Source: Hymenobacter jejuensis (lineage in GTDB: Bacteria; Bacteroidota; Bacteroidia; Cytophagales; Hymenobacteraceae). From it: a stretch of 64,000 bases of DNA. The DNA is taken from contig NZ_CP040896.1 in assembly GCF_006337165.1 (NCBI RefSeq), forward strand, positions 1,984,001 to 2,048,000, written 5' to 3'. The translations under genes and the position numbers were made by a program. Below, piece after piece: positions 1-6,731 of the stretch. Position 1 is the stretch's first letter, and every line of letters starts with the position of its first letter. Under the pieces are notes generated by a model. The model was not told the origin of the DNA, did no database searches, and saw only the letters and a program-made list of their open reading frames with translations.

Positions 1-2
1 AT

Positions 3-581
3 CGTGATTACCTTTTGGTCTTAGACGAACAATTAGCCCCACTAGGCAAACGGATTGCTCAGATTAGACAAGTGTTTTTGGCTGACTTCGTTCCTGTTTT
101 CCAGCGCCACTATTACCAACTCGCAAATGACCGGGAAGCAGTCAATATTGACTATAAGAGCCAGCTACCCGACGCCGACTTCGCTCAACTTCTTCGCACA
201 CACGAGCGAAAAGACCTGGCCCTTCAGCGCACTACTGTTGGCCCTCATAAAGATGACTTTCTATTTCTGATGAATGAATTACCCGTCAAGGGATATGGAT
301 CGCAAGGCCAGCAGAAATCATTTGTTATCGCAGTGAAGCTAGCCCATTTCGAAATTGCTGCAAGCCGGAAGAAACATAAGCCTCTTCTCCTTCTAGACGA
401 CATTTTCGATAGGCTCGACGAAACGCGCATAACTCGTTTGATGCAGCTTGTCGCAAACCAGACTTTTGGCCAAGTATTTCTAACAGACACTCACCTCGAC
501 CGCACGGATCGAATTCTATCTAATTTATCCGAACAGATCTTGCGCTTTAGAATCGAAAGCGGCAAAGTAATTCCCCTTTAA
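3..581 (+). CDS. recF: DNA replication/repair protein RecF, C-terminal part
   Basis: The frame is open from the window edge, so the N-terminal Walker A part lies outside. The visible part carries the SMC/ABC-type signature (YGSQGQQKSF, about 95 residues in) and Walker B with the D-loop (LLLLDDIFDRLD), the order expected for the C-terminal half of RecF. RecF binds gapped DNA and, with RecO and RecR, loads RecA at stalled forks. A DUF721 gene follows 81 bp downstream on the same strand, a pairing common in Bacteroidetes. Other SMC-like ATPases are possible, but the length after the signature and the DDIFDRLD motif fit RecF well. Confidence 0.9.
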   Translation, partial: RDYLLVLDEQLAPLGKRIAQIRQVFLADFVPVFQRHYYQLANDREAVNIDYKSQLPDADFAQLLRTHERKDLALQRTTVGPHKDDFLFLMNELPVKGYGSQGQQKSFVIAVKLAHFEIAASRKKHKPLLLLDDIFDRLDETRITRLMQLVANQTFGQVFLTDTHLDRTDRILSNLSEQILRFRIESGKVIPL

Positions 582-662
582 ATTTTAATGGGGCGTACCT
601 TTATGCTTATGGCCTTCCCTCTTTTATAAAGGCTTTCGCGCGCGTTAATAAACGTCTCAATT

Positions 663-980
663 GTGAAAAAGCATAAGCTTTCCGAAAATTCTAGACAAGC
701 CGATACCCTGCCTTTAAAGGATGGTATAAAGGCGTTGTTGAAAGCTTACCGCCTTCAAGGGAAGCTTAACGAAGTGTTTGTTGTTTCTAGCTGGGAGCGT
801 ATAATGGGTCGGTCAGTTGCTCTCAAAACCCAGGAGATATATATCAGCCATGGCAAGCTGTTTGTCCGCCTTTCTTCTGCGCCATTGAAGCACGAATTAG
901 TCATGGCCAAAACTCAGGTTATGGAAATGATTAATTCTGAAGTCGGTGAACCTGTTATCCAAGAGGTAGTTTTCCTCTAG
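663..980 (+). CDS. DUF721 (DciA-like) protein
   Basis: This 105-residue protein is read from a GTG start. It fits DUF721: an N-terminal helix with LKDGIKALLKAYRLQGKLNEVFVVSSWERIMG, then a KH-like strand region (GKLFVRLSSAPLKHELVMAK). Members related to DciA help load the replicative helicase, and in Bacteroidetes the gene commonly sits beside recF, as here. The GTG start is chosen because no in-frame ATG precedes the conserved part. The helicase role is inferred from distant relatives and is not shown for this branch. Confidence 0.8.
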   Translation: MKKHKLSENSRQADTLPLKDGIKALLKAYRLQGKLNEVFVVSSWERIMGRSVALKTQEIYISHGKLFVRLSSAPLKHELVMAKTQVMEMINSEVGEPVIQEVVFL

Positions 981-1949
981 CAGTATCATGAGCAAACTTA
1001 TTTATGCTAATAGGCATTGCTGGTTTCTCTCTGGTCTTAGTTCTGAGGTTTTGTTGACTCTGTTGGGTAGGGCGAAAAGTGGTTACCTCCCGAACGAGCT
1101 TTTGTGTTGTTTCGTCTTAAGGCAAGACCACTATAAGGCATGGTGCTTTAACAGCACGCCTGTTACTGGACTATATTTTCTTCTATAGGGTAACCTGATC
1201 CTGGCCCCATATTCTAAAGACAACGGCATCCTTTTATTAAAGCGCTGGATTAAAACACCTGCTGTCTTTGCTCGTCAGGTGTTATACAGCATAGATGAAT
1301 ACGCTGTACGTTCCTGCCTCTGACTCTACCTTCTGCATTAGCGGTCCTTTTCTAGTGACTGAGTCCGAGCTTAACGGATTCACCTTCTATAAAAGTATAT
1401 CGTTGGCTTGACGTTATGCTGCTTGCACTCGGTCGAGTTGTGCTTGCTTATGATCGCAGTATGATACCGGCTGAGCTTTTAAGTTCTATTATCTAAGCTC
1501 ACATCACGGCATCTAGTGCTGATGTTGCTGCTGTTAAAGAGCGCTTATCCTATACCATTATTACTCACTCTACTCTTACTTAAGAGGCATGATAAGACGC
1601 ATATATATTGGCTGCAATAGCAAGCACTTCCTCTCTGCCAGAGCAGCATTTTCACTTTATTACTTTGGGACTTTGGCGAAGCTTTAAAAATATCAACAGC
1701 CAGAATACTCGGTGCATCCTCAATCACTTTCATGCTATTTTGGAGCAAAGCTTTACTCGCTTCAATTTCTCGTTTGATCCTACCCAAGAAGCCAGTAGGG
1801 CTCGGCTAGAACCTGCACTTTATGATGTGAGATTTTATCTTCCCGACCGGATCACCGACACACTTAATTTTTAAACTTAGGCGACAAACAGTACCTTCTT
1901 ACTTCATTCGTTTAGGTGACTGACCGTTGAATGGCATTACACTAGAAAC
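981..1949. other. AT-richer stretch of about 1 kb with no supported gene
   Basis: Reading frames here are short (66 to 88 codons), lack recognisable motifs, and occur on both strands without a consistent frame. The base composition is closer to that of the recF/DUF721 block than to the GC-rich genes further on. I see no tRNA, rRNA, tmRNA or RNase P landmarks. It may be a decayed gene or a spacer leading into the parS-like palindrome at its right end. Confidence 0.5.
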
Positions 1950-2001
1950 GGCCCTAAATGACAAAAATGTTTCACGTGGAACATTTTTGTCATTTAGGGC
2001 C
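1950..2001. other. parS-type ParB-binding site inside a 52-bp palindrome
   Basis: Positions 1968-1983 read TGTTTCACGTGGAACA. Its reverse complement, TGTTCCACGTGAAACA, fits the classical parS consensus TGTTNCACGTGAAACA exactly. The 16-mer sits at the centre of a larger inverted repeat whose arms, 1950-1970 and 1981-2001, are perfect 21-nt complements; only one base pair of the inner 10 bp is off symmetry. The right arm also encodes the last codons and stop of the helix-turn-helix gene on the minus strand. parS sites bind ParB and seed the partition complex, usually near the origin. A candidate origin lies about 22 kb to the right. Confidence 0.75.
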
Positions 2002-2376
2002 GTACACTTTCAACAGAAGCTCATTATAGGCTTCCAGAAGGGCTATATACTTAGTTTGTAGAGCAAGTAGCTGCTTAACTGGATCGTTATCTACCGGTTG
2101 TAACAAGTCGGGCTTAGGCGTAACACCCGAGGAAACAAACCTTGTTACATTATTTGATACAAATGGCAACGAGGATTGTTGTGGTTGTGTAATCTCAGAA
2201 GAGAAGTCATGTCCGATTATATCACCTATTCGCTTTACAAATCCGTAATCAAGTGTCTCTTCTTTAAATTTACGATATATAGTAGGACGTGTAATACCTA
2301 GTTCATCAACTATACGCGTAATAGAAATACCGCTGTTTTTGATAGCATCTTGAAGGATTTCGCCTTGGTGTGGCAT
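1990..2376 (-). CDS. small helix-turn-helix transcriptional regulator
   Basis: This is a 128-residue protein starting MPHQGEILQDAIKNSG. An N-terminal XRE/TetR-like helix-turn-helix is visible at about residues 6-40 (ISITRIVDELGITRPTIYRKF). A Pro/Ser-rich linker follows, and then a C-terminal helix (VKQLLALQTKYIALLEAYNELLLKV) that could form a coiled-coil dimer. A longer frame upstream is Cys-rich and overlaps the putative operators, so the start at 2376 is preferred. Upstream lies a cluster of TGTAACA half-sites, consistent with autoregulation. Its final codons lie in the parS-like palindrome. The family cannot be named more closely. Confidence 0.75.
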   Translation of the reverse strand: MPHQGEILQDAIKNSGISITRIVDELGITRPTIYRKFKEETLDYGFVKRIGDIIGHDFSSEITQPQQSSLPFVSNNVTRFVSSGVTPKPDLLQPVDNDPVKQLLALQTKYIALLEAYNELLLKVYGPK

Positions 2377-2460
2377 GCTTGGGTAGGGTGGAATAGTTAA
2401 AGTGTAAAGATGACAAATCTGTATCAAAATACAAGAACCAATATGTAATAAACATAAAAT

Positions 2461-2548
2461 GTTACATGTGTAACAGAAACATGCCTTTGTATACTGTAAC
2501 ATTAAATTTGTTACACGTTACAAATAATACACGATACACATGTAACAC
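2461..2548. promoter_or_regulatory. cluster of TGTAACA/TGTTACA operator-like sites
   Basis: Four sites share the half-site TGTAACA: GTTACATGTGTAACA at 2461-2475, TGTAACA at 2495-2501, the near-palindrome TTGTTACACGTTACAA at 2508-2523, and ACACATGTAACACA around 2536-2549. They lie 85-170 bp upstream of the helix-turn-helix gene on the minus strand, where an autoregulatory promoter would be expected. Binding by that protein is inferred from position only. Confidence 0.5.
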
Positions 2549-2574
2549 AAACACATATTACACCACTGTAATAA

Positions 2575-2620
2575 AAGCATAAACCCCTTCCTGTTGGCCA
2601 AAAGGAAGGGGTTTATGCTT
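2575..2620 (-). terminator. intrinsic terminator after the GDPD gene
   Basis: Arms 2575-2592 and 2603-2620 are perfect 18-nt complements around a 10-nt loop. On the minus strand the stem is followed by a T-rich stretch. It lies 47 bp past the stop of the GDPD gene and insulates it from the regulator. Confidence 0.8.
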
Positions 2621-2666
2621 TACAACCCGACTAAGACAATGGAGGAGACGCAGAACTATTCAGTCT

Positions 2667-3530
2667 TTATGGGTACCGCTCGTTTAACAACTGGACAGCC
2701 TTATCTGGATAATCAGTTGTAATGCCATCAACCTCTAAGGTGATGAGGTGGAGCATATCGAAAACATCGTTTACAGTCCAGGGAACAACAGCGATAGCGT
2801 GCTCATGCAGGTAGTCAATATCCTGCTCTGACAGTAGGGTAAACTCAGGGCCATAAACCGTGGGCATGAAACCTAGTTCGAGTAAATGGCTCTCTGTGTC
2901 ATGCTCATCCTCTACTAACAAAGACAGTGAAAATCTCTTATCAAGCTGGTGGAAGTGCTGAAGGATTCGCTTGTCGAAGGAGAGAAAAGTAGTACGATTC
3001 AGAACGCCACAAGCGCGCACAACCTGTAATACTAGCGTTGCAAAAGCAGCAGGCTCAGGATGAAAAATTCCGTCACCTGCAGGGCTGGATTTTATCTCAA
3101 TACTGTAGAGCACTTGTCTCCTGCCTAAGTGAAGACAATGCCTCTCGATAGCTTGAATTGCTTCCTGTAAAAGCGGCTTATAAACAGCCAAGACCTGCTG
3201 ATTGGGGAAGCGCTCGGGTTGAGATAATCCGCAGTTATACGCTCGAATAATACTGTAGGGAAGTTGAAATAAGTTGAGTGATTTCTCTTGCGATGGATCG
3301 ATGTGATTGCCTTTGGGATCAAGGCACAGAGCGGCTGACATCCAAGGTTCGTGCGATACCACTACTTGACCATCCTGAGAGATCACGACGTCGAGCTCAA
3401 TAGCATCTACGCCAATCTCTAGAGCGAGCAAAAAGGCAGGAATAGTATTCTCGGGAAGCAGGCCCCTACACCCTCTATGGCCGTGAATCTGGGTCCTGTG
3501 ATGGTGAGCAGAAGTGGATTGAGTAGGCAT
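2667..3530 (-). CDS. glycerophosphodiester phosphodiesterase
   Basis: This 287-residue protein has the GDPD TIM-barrel landmarks: HRG at 18-20, PENT at 26-29, the metal-binding ELD (Glu45, Asp47) and the catalytic His60 (VSHEPW). It hydrolyses glycerophosphodiesters to glycerol-3-phosphate and an alcohol in lipid turnover. No signal peptide is apparent, so a cytoplasmic enzyme (UgpQ-like) is likely. The C-terminal VVPWTVND and DGITTDYPD motifs complete the fold. It is monocistronic, with a terminator just downstream. Confidence 0.93.
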   Translation of the reverse strand: MPTQSTSAHHHRTQIHGHRGCRGLLPENTIPAFLLALEIGVDAIELDVVISQDGQVVVSHEPWMSAALCLDPKGNHIDPSQEKSLNLFQLPYSIIRAYNCGLSQPERFPNQQVLAVYKPLLQEAIQAIERHCLHLGRRQVLYSIEIKSSPAGDGIFHPEPAAFATLVLQVVRACGVLNRTTFLSFDKRILQHFHQLDKRFSLSLLVEDEHDTESHLLELGFMPTVYGPEFTLLSEQDIDYLHEHAIAVVPWTVNDVFDMLHLITLEVDGITTDYPDKAVQLLNERYP

Positions 3531-3704
3531 ACGTTCTATACGATGCTTGCTGTAAACCCGATAACGCTAGCTATTGCGCAGGCACCTCGTCCATTCACAT
3601 CATAGACTTACAGTACTCTAACACGCTAAAGAGGTATGCGCTTATGAACGAAAAGCAGAAATCTTCGCGTTAGGAGCATATTTGCCCATTCCTTTGCTTA
3701 CTAC

Positions 3705-4325
3705 ATGAAAAAACTGCTGTTAATATTTCTTTTTCTGACGCTAATCGGAGGTGGATATTGGTTGTACGACCGGCTGACAGTGGGTCCCGAGCGGTCGTTG
3801 TACCAAGCATTTCAGGCTACGCAACAACACGATATGATAGCCTTCGAACGCTATGTTGATGTCGAGAGTGTTACTAGTGATCTTGTTGATCAGGTGGCCG
3901 CACAAGGAGATGTGCTGGGTCCGCTCAAAATAAGTGGACTAGGGCTGCAACAAGCCGTGCAACTGCTGAAGCCTCAGCTCGTGGCAGCCGCGCGTGAGGA
4001 GGCCCAAGAATATGTACAAACCGGTTCTCTGAAAGCTACCCAGACTGCGCCGCGCGGAGGGTTGGGCAATCTCTCCGTATTGGGATTTGCGGGCAAAATT
4101 GTGAGGGCAGACAGCAAGCTCAAAGGGGTGAAATACGTGAAGCGCCAAGGCAAAGAAGCGTTGGTAGGCATTGAGTTTACACAGCCTCACTTTGACACGA
4201 CGATGGTACTGGAGCTTAAAATGCTTGACCAAGGGGACCATTGGCAGGTCAAGCAGATCACCAACACAGGGCAGTTGCTAAAGCAAGTTATGCAGCGAGA
4301 AAAGCAGGCCGTGATAGCAGAATAG
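3705..4325 (+). CDS. DUF2939-like membrane-anchored protein
   Basis: This is a 206-residue protein with an N-terminal hydrophobic segment (about residues 3-22) that could be a signal anchor, followed by a soluble region. The part with SLYQAFQATQQHDMIAFERYVDVESV and later LVGIEFTQPHFDTTMVLELKMLDQGDHWQVKQI resembles DUF2939 proteins, whose function is unknown. Most of the protein would lie outside the cytoplasm. It is a single gene, with a bidirectional terminator between it and the convergent gene. Confidence 0.65.
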   Translation: MKKLLLIFLFLTLIGGGYWLYDRLTVGPERSLYQAFQATQQHDMIAFERYVDVESVTSDLVDQVAAQGDVLGPLKISGLGLQQAVQLLKPQLVAAAREEAQEYVQTGSLKATQTAPRGGLGNLSVLGFAGKIVRADSKLKGVKYVKRQGKEALVGIEFTQPHFDTTMVLELKMLDQGDHWQVKQITNTGQLLKQVMQREKQAVIAE

Positions 4326-4364
4326 AAAGCTGACCAAACACGATTTGCGAAATCAAAGCCAACA

Positions 4365-4397
4365 AAAAAGCCCGACACGTTTAGTGCCGGGCTTTTT
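4365..4397. terminator. bidirectional terminator
   Basis: Arms 4365-4378 and 4384-4397 pair with one mismatch around a GTTTA loop. They end in A and T runs, so the hairpin can serve the convergent genes on both sides. Confidence 0.8.
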
Positions 4398-4421
4398 GTT
4401 AAAGCTGATATGTGTTAGAAC

Positions 4422-4703
4422 CTACAGGTTGGATTTGCCCCGGCCTGAGATCAGGTAATAGAGAATTAACCCCAGGAAAGGCATGAACCATATGATGGCA
4501 AGCCAAAGGATTTTTTTGCCTGTCGTCCACGGTTGACGAAAGACATCGATGAGTGCCAGCACATCGAGAACCAACAGGATGATTCCCCACAGAGACAAGC
4601 TACCGCTGTCGCTGAAACGGCTACAACCAGTGGCTACAAGGGTGAGAAGTAAGAACGAAGCAGCAACCGACAACCGGGTTGCAATAGGAGCAAATCTGTT
4701 CAT
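4422..4703 (-). CDS. PLDc_N-type small membrane lipoprotein
   Basis: Starting at 4703 gives 93 residues with a lipoprotein signal (lipobox VATGC, Cys27). Two transmembrane helices follow (about 36-54 and 62-83). The second contains ILWLAIIWFMPFLGLILYYLI, the phospholipase D nuclease N-terminal (PLDc_N) signature found in short cardiolipin-synthase-like or sigma-Y antitoxin-like membrane proteins. There is no catalytic HKD motif, so it is not an enzyme. A longer frame adds 17 residues before the lipoprotein signal and is less likely. The function is unknown. Confidence 0.75.
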   Translation of the reverse strand: MNRFAPIATRLSVAASFLLLTLVATGCSRFSDSGSLSLWGIILLVLDVLALIDVFRQPWTTGKKILWLAIIWFMPFLGLILYYLISGRGKSNL

Positions 4704-4815
4704 GAGACCGAGGATTGAGTTGGAGAGAGCGGTTTTGGCAGTTTCTACGCACACTCTTCAGATAAGATATATACGAACCTACAGATTTATGTATAAGTAA
4801 TTGATAGTCAAGCAC

Positions 4816-5448
4816 TTATAAAAAGTATTGTTGAATTTTATCCACGAAATACGGTCCGACCTGCGGAATTAAGGCCAGCGTGAGAAGCAGGCCGTAGAGT
4901 GCGCCGTAAAAGTGGGCGTCGTGGTTGATGTGGTCGCCCATGCGTCGGCCTTGGTAGTAAGAGTAAGCCAAGTATAGCAAGCCCCAAATAAAACCCGGAA
5001 TCGGGATGGGCAACGGAAACATAATGATGCCCGCCGTTGGCTGAAAAAGAACACCGGCAAAAATGATGGCTGCCACCCCACCCGAGGCACCTAGGCTCCG
5101 GTAATCGGGGTCGTTGCGGTGCTTGAAATAGGTTGGGATATCAGAGATGATAATACCCCCCAAGTAGAGTAGCAGAAAGCGAAGCACCCCGCCGCCTGGG
5201 CCAAATTGCTGCACAAACACTGATTGCACAACCTGCCCAAAAGAATAGAAGGCGAGCATGTTGAAGATGAGGTGCATCCAGTCGGCGTGCAGAAAACCCG
5301 AAGTCAGCAGGCGATACCACTGGTTTTGCCGGGCCACGATGAAGGGCGAAAAGATCCAGCTCTGCATAAAGCCCGGATTTGACCAAGCATACATGGAAAT
5401 GCCGGCAGTCAAAACCAGCAGAATTATAGAAGCATCCAGCGTAAGCAT
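4816..5448 (-). CDS. rhomboid family intramembrane serine protease
   Basis: The 210-residue polytopic protein carries the complete rhomboid catalytic set: Ser122 in GASGG (120-124), His179 in HDAHFYGALYG, and the oxyanion asparagine in HLIFNM (Asn63). The WR motif of loop 1 appears as WYRLLTSGFLHAD. It would cleave single-pass membrane proteins within the bilayer; the substrate is unknown. It is compact, with no extra domain. Downstream of the stop is the AT-rich TTGACTATCAA motif also seen after several other genes in the window. Confidence 0.93.
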   Translation of the reverse strand: MLTLDASIILLVLTAGISMYAWSNPGFMQSWIFSPFIVARQNQWYRLLTSGFLHADWMHLIFNMLAFYSFGQVVQSVFVQQFGPGGGVLRFLLLYLGGIIISDIPTYFKHRNDPDYRSLGASGGVAAIIFAGVLFQPTAGIIMFPLPIPIPGFIWGLLYLAYSYYQGRRMGDHINHDAHFYGALYGLLLTLALIPQVGPYFVDKIQQYFL

Positions 5449-5571
5449 GAGATGAAAAGTAAAAAGATGATAATACTGCCCTCAAATCGCTCAAAAGGTT
5501 TTGATCGAGCGCTTCACAGATCAAAAGCTGTGCGTCGCCTGAGGGGCAAGAAAAGAGCGTAAAACGGCAGC

Positions 5572-6543
5572 TTAGCTTTCTCGGTCCATGAGTTGCAGTG
5601 CTAGGTGGCGCAGCAACTCCTTGCGCTCACCGGGTGCCTGCACCCGATCGAGGTGCTGGAGCGCGTCGAGGAAGAAGTCGTTAATGCGGGCTTCCGTTTG
5701 GGCACGCACATTAAGCTGATCGTAAATAGCCGTGATAGCCTCAACCTTTTCCGGCGCGTCAAGCACTGGTTGGCCGATGTACTGCGCTAGTTTGGCTTGT
5801 TGAGGTTCGTTGGCCTGGGCAAGCGCAGTGAGCAGCAAAAAGGTCTTCTTATCAGAAACGATATCGCCGCCTACGCGTTTGCCGAAAGTGGCGGCGTCGC
5901 CGTACACATCCAACAAGTCGTCGCGGAGCTGAAAGGCGATGCCGATGTCGGTGCCGAATTGCCGCAGGTGATTCGCATCGTCGGTGGAAGCGCCCCCAAG
6001 TAGGGCACCAAGCTCAAGACTGAAGCCTAGCAACACAGCCGTCTTTAGCCGAATCATGTCGAGGTATTGCTCCAATGACACGCGTTCGAGCGTCTCAAAA
6101 TTCATGTCCCACTGCTGGCCTTCGCACACCGCGGCGGCCGTCTGGCTAAACTTGCGCAGCACGTCCGGCAGCAAAGTAGGGTTCACATCCAAGAACAGCT
6201 CGTACGCCCGCACCAGCATCACGTCGCCGCTCAGAATGGCGACATTCGGATTCCATTTTTCGTGTACCGTAGGCTTGCCCCGACGCAGCGGAGCCTGGTC
6301 CATGATGTCGTCGTGGAGCAACGTAAAGTTGTGAAACACCTCGGTAGCCAGCGCCGGCTTCAGCACCGGCTCGAGGTCATCGGTAAAGAGGTGCGCGCCA
6401 AGCAGCGTGAGCAACGGCCGAATGCGTTTCCCACCCAAGGCCATGATGTAGCGAATGGGCTCATAAAGCGCTTCTGGTTCGTTGCCGTAGCGCAGCTGGG
6501 CCAAGCCAGCGGTTATTTTGTCCGAGAAAAAAGAGAGGTCCAC
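5572..6543 (-). CDS. polyprenyl diphosphate synthase (trans-isoprenyl)
   Basis: This 323-residue enzyme has both aspartate-rich motifs: DDIMD at 78-82 after GGKRIRP, and RDDLLDVYGD near residue 210. It condenses isopentenyl diphosphate with allylic diphosphates to make the chains for menaquinone, undecaprenol or carotenoids. The residue five before the first motif is Phe73, often associated with shorter (C15-C20) products, but this does not settle chain length. RNase R lies upstream on the same strand with a 188-bp gap containing a hairpin. Confidence 0.93.
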   Translation of the reverse strand: MDLSFFSDKITAGLAQLRYGNEPEALYEPIRYIMALGGKRIRPLLTLLGAHLFTDDLEPVLKPALATEVFHNFTLLHDDIMDQAPLRRGKPTVHEKWNPNVAILSGDVMLVRAYELFLDVNPTLLPDVLRKFSQTAAAVCEGQQWDMNFETLERVSLEQYLDMIRLKTAVLLGFSLELGALLGGASTDDANHLRQFGTDIGIAFQLRDDLLDVYGDAATFGKRVGGDIVSDKKTFLLLTALAQANEPQQAKLAQYIGQPVLDAPEKVEAITAIYDQLNVRAQTEARINDFFLDALQHLDRVQAPGERKELLRHLALQLMDRES

Positions 6544-6658
6544 AGGGGCAAATAAGGGTTGCAGGAAGAAAGGTACGGACTAAACCGCTGGACAGTCGGT
6601 TTGTGAAGACGAGGCTTAAAGTCACTTGCCTTACCACAAGGATAGCCCTTCAACGCGG

Positions 6659-6703
6659 CAAGCCCTTTTCACCCGCACTTATTGGGCAGGTGAAAAGGGC
6701 TTG
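6659..6703 (-). terminator. hairpin downstream of rnr
   Basis: Arms 6659-6673 and 6689-6703 are perfect 15-nt complements around a 15-nt loop. No strong T run follows on the minus strand, so it may be a weak terminator, an attenuator or an mRNA-stabilising stem between rnr and the polyprenyl synthase gene. Confidence 0.55.
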
Positions 6704-6731
6704 TTACCTCTTGCAGTGAAAGAGCTGCGGG

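Noticed and set aside
988..1188. 66-codon frame after the DUF721 gene
   Set aside because: No motif, unusual composition, and no conservation visible; more likely chance.
1608..1874. 88-codon frame opposite another 80-codon frame (1545-1787)
   Set aside because: Two short overlapping frames on opposite strands without recognisable features; neither supported.
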